Origin: Fennellomyces sp. T-0311
Taxonomy: Eukaryota; Mucoromycota; Mucoromycetes; Mucorales; Lichtheimiaceae
Direction: 5' to 3'
NCBI GenBank assembly: GCA_025266875.1
Contig: JALLLT010000030.1
Location: forward strand, 469,537 to 533,536
DNA length: 64,000 nt
A model generated the notes under the pieces. That model was not told the DNA's origin. It ran no database searches and saw only the letters and a list, made by a program, of their open reading frames with translations. The position numbers and the translations under genes were made by a program. Numbering within the stretch: the first letter of the stretch is position 1; each line of letters opens with the position of its first letter. Positions 35,536 through 46,813 of the stretch are shown here, one piece after another.

Positions 35536-38500
35536 TATAAAAGTTTGTGAATGACCTTGACTCTTACTTTGTGGAGCTACCTGTTCTCTTCGCCCAAGGT
35601 CAACACATACCAGAGCTCCTTCCTTCGCGTAGCATAGCTTTGAGTACAGGAATCATTTGTCTACATTTATCAACATTCTCCCTGCAACGTTCACATCAGC
35701 GAACGAGAGACCTTCCTTTCCTCTACATTTGGGTCTGTGAGTGAACCGTGTCGGATTGGACTGTCTGACACCTCTGCTTTTCATCCTTGCCACCTTTATC
35801 CACCTTGGAATACTCCGCAGGTGGACCAATGTCGAAAGCCGCATATTGTTTCCCAGTACTCATGGAAAGAGGTCCCTCTATACATAATCACGAGAACTAA
35901 TGACCCTGGCAACCTCACGCGGTAAACCTCATATTATACCTTGTCGTTCTTCCCAAACACTCGTAAAGCTGCTCCAATCGATATAGGCGCAAATTGATGT
36001 CGCTCCGAAGTTGTGTAAACCATCGCTTGGTAAATGTAACTCGTTGGGAAGGACGGTAAAAAAAACCTCGCTTGCCATCCTAATAAAATGGAGCATCCGC
36101 TCCAAAGTCGGTTCTGTCTGGATTATTTATGTTGAGCTTCTGGCAGATATTGCTCTCTATGAGATTGACTCGCTCGCTGCTTTATGTCAAGTGTCGCTTC
36201 GTATACGTCTCCAAGGGCTTTTATTAATGTGGAAGATTGATCACTGTCGTATTCCCGACATACACTATCATCCATGGTTACATGCTTTTCCTTCTTTATG
36301 CTATATCCACTGTCATTACGACATCAACAACCGTACAGTTATCGATTGCCTTATTTGCTCTTATGTGCAACCTTGATTCGGGTTTACCGATTGTAAGGCA
36401 ACTCCTTTAACTTGGTTCCATATGTTCTTCGGCTCCTTCATCTATAAGGCAAGATCATATGAAAGTCGGCAATAACACGGATCACAGGCTTATTAGACAA
36501 AGCATTCGCCTTCTTCGTCCCGAACTGATCAACAGTATAAATAGAGAGCAGTTTTCCTCAATAAAACATGATCTTATTTTGGTCTCGTCATTCGAAAGCC
36601 TTTCCTCGTTTAAGCGATACCACAATCACCAGTTACTGATCGGCAATCCTTTCATGTTGCGTTTTAATCGTCTAGGAATGCAATCTCCTTGGGAAGTTGG
36701 GGCCTGATGGCTGACTACACGGCTGTTGTAAATGAGATGAAGAGGGCGCATTGTGCAGAAATCAAAAGTTACGTTGTAACAAATTTCCTTTGCCGTTTGG
36801 TTTCTCTTTTGGTTTCACCATATTCCTTATACAGCAAGCACGTGCCCATTGTGTCTGCTGTCTGCTCTATTGCTTGGTGCATTTTGCATATTTCAATCTA
36901 CTTCTTTACACGGAATCCACGGTCAACACCCACTATTCTATTATACTGGTGCATTTTACACATCTCAATCTACCTTTGTACACAGATCCCCACGGTCAAC
37001 ACCCGATATTCTATTATACATGTACATTTTGCACATCTTCATCTTACACTCGGATCGTTTCGAGACACCCTTTTCACATCAGCAACGTGCCTCCGGCACA
37101 ACTTGTTATTATCGCAGTCGTATATTCAGAACTCAGAGAAAAGAAGCCTATAAATACCCCCGAATTATCAAATGAAAATAAACCAGTTAACTTGACCTCA
37201 ATTATCTTCATCATACCTTTCAGAAGCCCAAGACAGGAGCTTACATCTGGATTTGGTTAACTCACCCTTTCTATTTCTCTTATTTTAACCTATTTGTGGA
37301 CCTTGTTTCACTCAAAACCCTTTTTCATACAATCAATTTCCTTTCACAACAACGTTTCCTTGAAAAGGTCACCAAAGGCAGCTTTCTCTACGGTTGATGA
37401 AACACAATGCCTCTGAACCTTTTTTTCAGGAGACCTGGTTACCCGCGTTAGGCTTGCCAACTTTAATCGCTCATACTCTGCGTATTTCTGATATGTGTTC
37501 GATCTCCCAGATCGTATCAGCTAGACGTACGAAAGGTGGAGTTGTATATGAAGGATTTGAAAATAATGAGACGTGGATACATTTGGGAATCATCAAATCC
37601 TCTCTCTACAACGATCATTTTATTGGGGTACTTATATCTTCTTCTGTGGCATATCGATAACTCGAGAGTGAAGCGTGTTGTAAATACATCTGGAAATTGA
37701 GTGTGAATCTGCCCTGATCATTTCACTGTAACATGGATCTGTGCAGTTGGCGTAGTCTTATTAGGTGGAGTATTCTTAAATACAACAGGCTGTACTATCA
37801 CGGGAACCTCGCTAAAGTAAGCATCAGGTTCAAAACGGAATTCTCTTCACTATGCGTTACAAGCTATTCAAATCAACGGTGGTAAGTTATCTCAGGGGCC
37901 GAATATGGCCAAACTAAGTTGCTAGAGAATGTTGTTATCATAGACGGAGCCTGTACTTCACTTACCCAGTTCATCAAACAAAATGAAAGCGTTTTGTTCA
38001 TCTTGAATACGAAAATGACTTGCTGTATCACTGCAATACCCAATCCTTGCAAATTCCCATAATGAGGGATCAATCGATAATGTCACGCAAACTTTGAATC
38101 TCGTTGACAGATTCAAGACTAAAGTCCTGGAAACCTATGTAATGAAGTCCAAATTCAAAAAAGTAATGGGCACCGCCCATTAAAAAATGCAGTGCTTTCC
38201 ATTGCAGCCATTAGATATTTAATTGCTGGAAAGACACATTCTTTACTATGTAAACAAACACACGGTACAACTGTATTACAAGGTGTCTTATATTGACTAC
38301 TGGATGATCTGTGTGTAGTACATACCGATTAACGGGAAAAGGCGTTCGAATGACGAGACCAAACCGTTTAATTTCAATGAAGCCGAAGGTCATAAAGAGC
38401 CTTAGTTAACGGAGTTGCCCTGCATGATCGGTAAAGCCGGATCAAGGTTGCACATACAAGCAAATAAAGCAATCAATAACTATAAGTTTGTTGATGTCGC

Positions 38501-38854
38501 AGTAACAACAGATGTAAACAAGGACTAAGGAAAAGCATATAACCATGGATTATGGTGTATGTCGGGAGTACGAAAAGGTGGAAGGACGGAAAGATTACAT
38601 TGGTATCGAGATTCTGCGATGTACAGGCTTTGAGTTTATCGGTTTCTGTAACTGTTGCCCTGGAATTTGTACGAGGCTAAAAGTGCTAAAAAGGCAGGGT
38701 TCTCACTGATTTGTGTACACTCAATTTAGATTATACTTTGCGAGCTGCTACTCGTGTTGCCTGAGATATAGCAAACATTGTGATGATATGTTGTGTAGCA
38801 CGGGCCATTGCGGATATTATTCTTTCACCCGGTCCGCTATGACTTGACAATTTA
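35536..38854. other. Degenerate region, no intact gene
   Basis: Several plus-strand frames (35547-35744, 36011-36376, 36459-36707, 36689-37153) look protein-like but change frame and contain stops. A stretch near 36580-36630 (plus) resembles the reverse complement of 38330-38375: both read FGLVIR-x-PF in one frame. The segment after it encodes ADYTAVVNEMKRAHCAEIKS. These may be remnants of one unidentified repeat-borne gene family in opposite orientations. Confidence 0.3.
36876..37050 (+). repeat. 72-bp tandem repeat, about 2.4 copies
   Basis: GGTGCATTTTGCATATTTCA at 36876 recurs at 36948 (GGTGCATTTTACACATCTCA) and in part at about 37020 (TGTACATTTTGCACATCTTC). The shared core includes CACGGTCAACACCC and TATTCTATTATAC. 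Confidence 0.8.
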
Positions 38855-38914
38855 TCTGCGTAGAGCTTACGCCACCACGGCTAACCCATCACCTTAACAG
38901 CGATGACAATCCTT

Positions 38915-39060
38915 AGAACTCCATGAACGCTATATCGATGGAAATTTATGGAACGCCTGACTTCATTTTCTTTCATGGAAGTACGTAGATTCATGGAGTT
39001 TTATAGGGATTAATAGCTTTAGTATTTCATGGTGCTTCAAAGTTTTATATTGTCTTTCCG
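38915..39060. repeat. Subterminal TTCATGGA repeats, left end
   Basis: CTCCATGAACG, TTTCATGGAAGTAC, ATTCATGGAGTTTTAT and TTTCATGGTG occur in close order inside the left terminus. The block CATGGAGTTTTATA is shared exactly with the right-end cluster. Confidence 0.7.
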
Positions 39061-39539
39061 ATTCACCCCCTCATACCGCTGCTAATAATATATTGTCCAA
39101 TTACGCATGATGTATTTATGATTCTCTTCTTTATGCTATTGTTCAGTTGCTATACATCATTGCTTTCGCGAAGTGAAGTCGTAGGAGTTGGACGGGTGTC
39201 TTTGGTTTGCAAGACAGTCTGTAAGTGATGGCGCACTAAGTAAAGTACTCTTGCTTTCAACGGTATGACTTACTGAAGTGTCCTCTGCCTAACTGGAGGT
39301 GCTTCGTCCCGAGCGCCGAGGATTCTCAGCTGTATACAGCGATCGGACCTTTGGCATTTGCTTCTGAGCACCTCTGTTATTGCTCTTGTACTTTCGTTTT
39401 CTAAAGTAAAGAAGTACTTCTCAACATCATATATGAGACATAGGAAGATTAAAGCAAAATACCTTTGGTTTGTTAGCTCAACGCTATTTCAACAATGCTT
39501 TGTTAATTCAGCTTGTTGGTCCCGTAATAACTTTCATCA

Positions 39540-40371
39540 GTAGCGGACGAACCTATTATCTGAGCCATCATCGGCTGGATCTTCGGCAGAAGAAACAGGT
39601 TGACCTTGAGTGGGTAAACAAGCTTGGTCTTGAGTAGATGACGACGGGTAACCTTGAGCAGATAAAGCAGGTTGGGGTTGAGCACGTGAACCAGCTTGGC
39701 CTTCAGTAGATGACGATGGATGAGCTTGAGCAAGTGAACGTCGGGCACGCTTTGGTCTACAATAATATAGCTGTAAGTAAGAGTTCATATAGTATTACCC
39801 GTTATACTTGCTTTCCATTGATTCGATAATTTGCCTTGTTGTCCCATGTCATCTCCAAGAGATGGTCTGCTGCCCAGTTCGCCACACACTCATTGAGAGC
39901 GACACTTAGACTGTCATGAACAATTTGCTCAAAGCTCAAGATCTCCGGCTCGCGTAGGCTCCAGGTAATATCGTTCCAAATGTGCGTTGTTGAAACGTGC
40001 AGTCTGTGGGCTTTCGGAAAGGCGACCAACTAGGGAACTTACAGCTCGTTGACGGTACCTGCGCATCGTCTTCATGACACGCTTGACACGATCGGCATCC
40101 AAGTCGCCATTGCGATTCACAACTGCAGCGATGTCACTGTCAAAGATCTTGTATACCTTTCTACCGTTGATCACATGGGGCTCAGGCTTTTCAATCGAGC
40201 GTACGGGTGGTCGTGCGTCAACGGCTGATTATCGCTCGGAGCTAGGCGGACCCTGGCGTTCAAGGAAATGCTTAATCTCATTCTGGTCGTTGCTTATTTG
40301 TTCGAGTCGATTCGTCAGGTCTTTTAATTGATTTTCTACTCGTTCAATGGGGGTGATCGGAAAAAGTGACA
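39540..40371 (-). pseudogene. Second (accessory) gene of the 5.17 kb transposon, apparently broken
   Basis: It starts at ATG 40369-40371 with a heptad-like segment (RVENQLKDLTNRLEQISNDQ) likely to form a coiled coil. An in-frame TAA occurs at about 40229-40231, and a frame change is needed near 40010-40040 to continue into a Trp-rich helical segment (about 39802-39985; HIWNDITWSLREPE). The last exon (39540-39757), after an ATTATTGTAG acceptor, is a Gln/Ser/Pro-rich tail starting PKRARRS. The layout parallels the accessory gene of the 2.66 kb element: same strand relative to the ends, coiled coil first, Trp-rich domain, basic motif in the last exon. The function is unknown. A missed intron could explain the stop. 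Confidence 0.4.
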
Positions 40372-40466
40372 TTTTGTAAAAAGACGCGACGTAACTTTTT
40401 TACTGCCCCAAGCGGCCCTTTTATGCAAATTCGCATAAACGACCGCACCATCTATTTCTACAAACC

Positions 40467-43400
40467 ATGCCTTACTGTGACACCTATCGCTTAGACTACA
40501 CAGAGAAAGAGTTCAATGCTCACTTTCAAGAGTGTTATGCAGCAGCGCGTGCAGAGATCTTAGCGAAGGAAGCCCATGTTGACAGATCTTGTATTGCGCA
40601 AATGGACATTGATTCGTTCGATCCCGATTACGCTGTTGACAATGACGATCCAACGGCAAGGGGATCTCCAGAAGAAGACAGCGAATACGACTCTGAAAGC
40701 TCTGAGACAAGCAGTACTGATAAGTATTCCGACGATGAAGAAGAACAGGAGCAAGAGCAGGAGCAGGAGCGTGTTCTGGAACTGCTGTTTGGTACATCGA
40801 CATCGGGGCAACATTACGAACAACAGCACGAAGTCTCAACTCCAACTGTCGATGATGGTGTGAGCCCGAAGCCGTTCCATATTTGTCAAAGCAATCCAAA
40901 GCAGAGCAAGACGATGATTAGGAGTTTGGATCTGTACGCTATGACTAAAAAGGAGAATGTACCGAGACGCGTCGTTCGTAGCTTCTTGGCATTCATCAAT
41001 ACGATACTAGCAGAAGAGAACTTAGGTAACCACTTCCTTAATAACAGCTGTGATAATTGGGCTAATCATTTTATATGGCTTACCAGCGGATTTAGCATTT
41101 ATGTCAGAATACAAAGCCGAGAAGCGGATGATTGAAGCTTATCAAGTGAAGACACAAGATCCTCATATTTGTCCAAAAGGGTATATGTTATTCATGGGCA
41201 ACAAAACTTCCTGTGACAAGTGCCAAACACCCCGTTATTCTGAAAAGATGGGGCCATGTGGAAAGCCAAAGCCAAGGGCCACAATGAAATATATCCCTTT
41301 ACAGGATCAGCTGGCACTTTTGTTGGGAAGACCGCAATCGCGCGAACGTATTCGAGACCTACGACAGCTCCCCCTACAAACCGGGGACAATGTTTTACAA
41401 GATATCTTCAATGGAAGTACGTGGATTGAGAAGCAAAAGTCGCTCTTCACCGGCCGCTACGATATCGCCCTTGGCTTGTACGTGGATGGATTCAAGCCCT
41501 TCAAGCGCACCAAAAAGTCTCTTGCGCTGGTTCACTTAATTGTGTTAAACTTATCACCCATGGAAAGGTATAATGGTACACGTATAACACATAGTGATGA
41601 TTGCTAAGTAGAGCTTAGATATCTAGATGTGAATATGGTTCAAGTAGCCGTCTTGCCTTCCGGGGCAAAAACAGAAAATATCTTTTCTTTTCTGTCACCA
41701 TTATTGGAGGAGCTCCGTAGCCTGCAAAGTCGAGGTATTATGGTAACAGGTAGCGATGGCGAAGCGATCATTTCAAAAGCGCATCTGCTTTTTGCCACAG
41801 GCAACATTCCTGGAGCAGCGCTTCTGTGTAATCATGAAGGTCACCAAGCAACATACGGATGTTGCATTTGTACTATCCAAACCGTGCCATTATTGAGCGT
41901 AAAGGGAAAAGGGAAAGGCCGTTATTTCCCAGGAAGTGAGGATCCTGACCAAGAAAGACAATTAAGTGACTTTGTATCCCCCGGGGTAAGTACTTATTTC
42001 AATTTAAGTTGAAGTAATCCTTTACTTATTAGTAAGCTTAATAGGCGTTAGGTCTTCGGGGTCCTACACCATTTGCAGAGCTGCATGCATTTCATGGCCC
42101 TTACTACTTTGGATTGGATGAACGCCATCTGATTGGGAGTAACATTGCTCCGCATCTTTGGAAGATGACATGTGCCGATAGTGAATCACCATTCTCATTG
42201 CCCAATACCGTAAGAAACAGTATCGGATTCTGCGTGACACAATCAACCGATTTATTGCCTGCGACATTTGAAGGGAGAATGATCGGTAAGTCTTGCTATA
42301 TAGTAAAATGAATGGCCATCAACTAACTTTGGATGTATAGACGTTTTTAGAACACCTAAACATGTTCGCTCTGTCGACTGGATTGACATGCTTCTATATG
42401 TCGGACCAACTTTGCTGGTAGAGTCATTCGAAAGCAGTCAAAACTGTGATACGGACGCTATTGGCAACTTCATCAATCTGATCATAGCATGTGGCCTGGC
42501 ACTCATATGGGAGATAGATGACGAGGACATTGGTGTTATGGAAGAGTCGGTATTATGCACACAGCTAGCGTACCATATTTCATTCTGATAAATACTTTGT
42601 CCTATTACTCTAGATGCGTACAAGGCTGGCATTTTTTTGCTCGTAGTTCGCTTCCGCACAACCTGTATACGTCATGTATGCACTATATTCAACACTTGCC
42701 CACCGCCGTGAGAAAACTGGGCCCTCCACGGAGTTATAGTGCACGATCTATGGAAAGAACAATTGGTGTCATTAGTAGACACATCAAGTCAAAGTCACAG
42801 CCGGAGGTCAATGCCGGAAATGAGTTGCTTCGAGCTGCAGCGTGCCGTGATTACAATTTGGTTTCTGAAGCATTAGGCATGAGCAGCACAACCACCTTGC
42901 ACAAAGTCACAACAGTAGATAACACATGGTATCAAATTGGTGATAGCACAACGGAGCCACAAATATGGAATGTTACGAGGAATGAAAAAACCACTACCTA
43001 TTCAAGGTGGAACTTGCATCATCATCTACGGCGCTATTGGCAAAGAACTACAAAAGATATGTATACAAGTGACGGCACACCAGTGATCAACCCTCCTCTA
43101 CCAGAGATTGAGACCGGAATTATTGTTGGAGCGAAGTATCATAATCGTGGAAACGTGATCGACTCCAAGATTTTTGTCTCAAACGCAAAGAAGCGTAAGG
43201 CAGACTTTGTCCAAATCACAATACCATATGATATACGATCGAGCAACGTGAGAGCGCGTGTGGATCCAAAATGGGGGACATTCTTTGGAGAGATACAAAT
43301 GTTCTTTGTGCATAAGTTTAAAGGTAATTTGGCATTGCAGCACTTTTATTTTTCGGTTACTTTCTCTACTAATTGATTTTCTAGATACGGAAAGGTTACT

Positions 43401-43635
43401 ATGCCTTATACGTATCTATACCAAGGTCAAGCTAAATGAAGCTGGGATGCCTTATGGGCCTGAGTCCCACGGAAATCCTCGTTCCGGAAAGCTCTATGTC
43501 ACAGACGCTGCGCATATTGACGGTGCTAGTGGATACATTCTTTCATCAGAGTTTGAGAACCGACTTTACTATGTGACTCCGGGAATGACCCCTTATTGTG
43601 TGCGGTTAGGCGACGCAAGCAAGTTGGTAACATGA
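40467..43635 (+). CDS. tnp2/Transposase_21-type transposase, 7 exons, 945 aa
   Basis: The exons are 40467-41025, 41087-41567, 41619-41985, 42045-42285, 42341-42569, 42614-43323 and 43385-43635. All introns are GT-AG, 44-61 nt, and phases join to one open frame of 946 codons including the stop. An acidic Glu/Gln stretch lies at residues 60-105. A Cys cluster (CPKGYML...CDKC) precedes YIPLQDQLALLL and the core motif LGLYVDGFKPF. After the next junction come SGAKTENIFSFLSPLLEEL, CNHEGHQATYGCCIC and FHGPYYFGLDERHLIG. This order matches the tnp2 family of CACTA-like elements: a DGF-P block, then a block that splits at N-LP/S-P. The enzyme would cut and join the element ends in the nucleus. The exon 5 donor (42570) is the weakest junction. 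Absence of stops suggests recent activity. Confidence 0.85.
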
Positions 43636-43724
43636 TAAAAGGATATACTGTATTTTTGGTAGCTTAATTGAATTGCATTCATTAAAGTAATTGCTTGTAC
43701 TCTTGGTGATAATGGATGTTAAAG

Positions 43725-44020
43725 CAGTTTCATGGAGTTTTATAAATGTTATTCATGGACTTTCATGGAAATGATCATCTTGAAGTGCCATGATTCACTT
43801 TTTTTATTTTCTTTCATTACAATTTCATTGTGGTTCATGGTAAAAAAATAGTTCATTGCTTTTAAGGCAGCTTCATAGCGTTCCCTTACACTTTTTAATG
43901 GACTTTTATTCCAATGACTTCCATGAATTTACATAAAAAAAAAGTTCATGGATTTTCATATATTTTAATATCGTTCTAAGCAGTGAGTATGGACTTTCAT
44001 GAATATTCAACTACTGTAAC
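43725..44020. repeat. Subterminal TTCATGGA repeats, right end
   Basis: At least eight variants of TTCATGGA/TTTCATGG occur between the transposase stop and the right terminus, including CATGGAGTTTTATAAATG and ATTCATGGACTTTCATGGAA. They are likely transposase-binding sites by analogy with other cut-and-paste elements. Confidence 0.7.
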
Positions 44021-44039
44021 GGAAAGGCTGGCCGTGGTG

Positions 44040-44745
44040 TACGTACCTTTATCAACTTGGCGTCAATTCCCATCTCCACCAACAAACCCTTTATAGCACC
44101 TTTATGCCCGAATGACGTGTGCCGGAAAAGTACAGTCTTATGCAGTGTAGTCTTTGTTTGACACGTGCTTGTGTGGTGAGAGAGTTATGAGAGATAGAAT
44201 AGGTAATCAGAATAGAATTCGTTGAGAATCTGAATAACTATATTTCCTTTATTATGGATGAACTCTCTCTATTTTATATCTTTTACTGGAGATTCTAATA
44301 TCCGTTCCTGGATAAGTGATACTTGGTCGAGGACGTATCGGATTGCGCGTTCATCTTACGTTTTACCGACGACAACAGATATCGACTCCGTATACTCTGT
44401 GATAGGTTCATGTCCTGTAGAACATCATTCAGCTTCCTTGAAACCGGTGTAAGGTAGTACCGTTTAGACCTTAGTCATCAACACTCTTCCAGAGTGTTCA
44501 TCTGATGGAATGTGCTAGATTGGATGTTTGACCGATCTCCATTATGTGCATACATGTAGTGGTTCACCACAGCTTGGACATAACAGCATCCAATGAAATT
44601 GAGCTAGATCAGCTTGTTGAACGCGTGAAGCTGCTTTGGTAATGGCCACCACCTTCGTACGGCTCAATCGTGAACGTTCGTCATCGGTCAGTAGATCGCG
44701 CTCCTCTCTTTTCAAGCGCTGTGATCGAAAAAAGGGGATACCCAA
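44040..44745 (-). pseudogene. Ankyrin-like gene relic (copy B), split by a solo LTR
   Basis: The minus frame opens MGIPFFRSQRLKREERDLL and continues to MLLCPS, where the solo LTR interrupts it. On the far side the ankyrin-type segment HKTVLFRHTSFGHKGAIKGL follows, ending at the boundary of the 5.17 kb transposon. Copy A carries the same protein without either insertion but with frameshifts. Two independent insertions thus hit one small gene relic. Confidence 0.45.
44172..44571. mobile_element. Solo LTR, 400 bp
   Basis: It begins TGTGGTGA and ends TCACCACA, satisfying the TG...CA rule with an 8-bp terminal inverted repeat. It is flanked by a perfect 5-bp duplication, GCTTG (44167-44171 and 44572-44576). 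Copy A has the empty site ACATGCTTGGACATAA. No internal retrotransposon genes are present, so it arose by LTR-LTR recombination. The parent family cannot be named from the LTR. Confidence 0.9.
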
Positions 44746-46372
44746 GCCATAACCTACGCGCAGATTGTGCCAGTCCGCTAGTAGTACGTCGATCTATGTA
44801 GCCCAAACATAAAACGGTGCCAGCAAATCATTCCGTAAAAAGCTCAAAATAATAAGAAGCGGTCTTCACGCACGCAGCTGTCTCCATGGAGACATCCAAA
44901 CGCCGTTCAAAGTATCAGTCATGCTCTACTACATTTGTTAGTGTGGCAACGGCGCCGAGGCAAAATGAAACCAGCCGTTTTGCTTGAGTCTGATTATTCT
45001 GTCGCCTGGTCCAGAGCACTTTTTTTAGGGGGAGGGTAAGGGTGAACCGCGCTCCGTGCTACGTATAACCTGTTCGAACGTCATTCTTGGCACAGGATAC
45101 GCCGGTGTTTGCTGTTCCAACGAGCAATCATCGAATTATCACCCCACTCGTCTCGGTCTATATCAGTCAAGACGAACAAAGATTCGTGTCATATGGTTTG
45201 GCAAGAGTAGCTGACATTTTGTTACCGGGCGCGATCAAACATGGAGAACGCCAGAGAAAGTCGCTTTAACCAGGCCTTCGAGTGTGCTCATTTTGAGCGT
45301 GCTTTACATAGTAAACGAGGTCTCACTGGAAAAGCATCGTAAACCGAACGCCACGATTAGATCAAACGTATTTCCTGGATTCGTTTGTCATGACCGCAAG
45401 CGAAAAAAACAGTCGACACACAAAAAGACGACTTGATTGGGCAGGACAGGGTAGGGCTGGAACGGACACGGATTGGACTTTATTAGGGAAAATCACACCA
45501 ATGCAAGCGGCAAGTGGCAAAAACAACGCGTCGATCAAGTAGTAAGCGCGCAGATCATGTGGGAAAAAAGCAATGACTTTATTGAATCGAGACCCTGAGT
45601 GACAGTCACCAACAGGAACGGGTCACTTGAACAACAAGCCAATTAAAAGGCCTTCTTCAGAAGACCATTAAGTTTTTTTTTTCGTTCTCTTGTTTGATTG
45701 GATAGGTGGGCCACCAGTCCCATATTCCCCCGAAGCAGCTTCTTCCACAAGGGAAGCTACCTGCCCCCAGAAGAGCAGCAAGTCTCCAAGGAGGTTGATC
45801 AAGTCTCCAAAGAGAACAGGCCGTCTAAAGGAAGACCAGCAGCCACCAAAGCAGCTTCGGTATTTTTGAATCTCAACAGTAATCAAGCAACAAGCAGACA
45901 AGGAGCATCCAGGGGAAGTCCATCTCTTCATCTGTCTGTGCCATCATTTCACCGGAGATCCTGGTGGTTTCCCGCGAGCATAACTTTCTCTTGGGATTAT
46001 TGTGAAAAGAAAGAAAAAAGCTGCCGATTCTGACCTCCTTTTATATCTTTTTGAAAGCGAGCAGTCCCCCTTTTTTTCACATGTAGCAACAGTCACCCAG
46101 GCTATGACGTTTTACAGCCTCAGCAACAGGCCATGACCCACAGCAAACGGTGTGCAAGAGGAATAAGATACTGTATGGCTTGAGAGGTAGCTTTTTTTGT
46201 TGCTGGTCTTCGTTGCTGATCCACACTATTGCCATACCGACAAGTCCGCTTGACGACGCACAGTGCACAGACCTCTCTTTGTCCACGCCGGCTGAACCGA
46301 TTATCCCTGCATTAAATGCGATTTGTCGGTTTGGTCCCCTTTCAGGAAGTGCGACGGCGAATAACGCAAAAC

Positions 46373-46813
46373 CTACCGATCAGTTTTCAAAATGGGCACC
46401 TTTACTATCGGAAAACCGTTTTCCGCATCGAATGACCCCAAAAGCAAGCAAATCGATTTATTCATATAGATAGCCGTTTTTCTGGGCAGTGGGCCATTGC
46501 TGCTGTGCATGGCGGCGGACGAATTTGATTCTAAAGGGGCGTGCACTTCTTTTACGATACCGTTTTTCCAACAAACAACTTTGATCTCGATTGCCATGCA
46601 TTCATTACGACAACAATGTTCGCCATCGAGAGACTTTTGGTCAGAGAGTGCCGACGTTATAGCGAAACTTTTTTTAAATCGTGCTGAGGAGCTACTGCGT
46701 GTTCCTCGGCTCTTTTTTTTGTCAGTTCTGCGCCACCATTGACTTGCACTTCTTGTTGACAGTGGACCCTCACAATAAATTACATAAGCAACCCTGACCA
46801 ACCCTTCAGTCAA
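46373..46813 (-). pseudogene. Conserved reading frame MAIEIKV..., unknown family (copy B)
   Basis: This 146-codon frame includes the MAIEIKVVCWKNGIVKEVHA start (about 46596) seen in copy A. It stops at a TAG shared with copy A. Immediately downstream another frame (46077-46370) remains open in copy B but has a TAG in copy A. It may be an exon of the same old gene. No family is recognised. Confidence 0.3.

Larger units (their letters stand above)
38873..44039. mobile_element. 5.17 kb CMC/CACTA-like (tnp2) DNA transposon, possibly autonomous
   Basis: The termini are CACCACGGCTAACC (38873) and its imperfect inverse GGCTGGCCGTGGTG (ending 44039). The flanks TACGC (38868-38872) and TACGT (44040-44044) indicate a 4-5 bp target duplication. 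Copy A has the uninterrupted sequence GAGCTTACGTACC (4972-4984). Dense TTCATGGA/TCCATGAA motifs lie inside both ends. It contains an intact spliced transposase gene on plus and a second, apparently broken gene on minus that starts about 95 bp away, divergently. Confidence 0.9.

Noticed and set aside
38873..44039. KDZ-type (Kyakuja-Dileera-Zisupton) element
   Set aside because: The DGF-P block and the following motif order fit tnp2/Transposase_21 better; no KDZ signature was recognised.
46150..46473. Plus-strand frame of about 107 codons in repeat B (also 6657-6944 in copy A)
   Set aside because: The opposite strand carries the better conserved frame with a plausible start; the plus frame has no motif and diverges at its end between copies.
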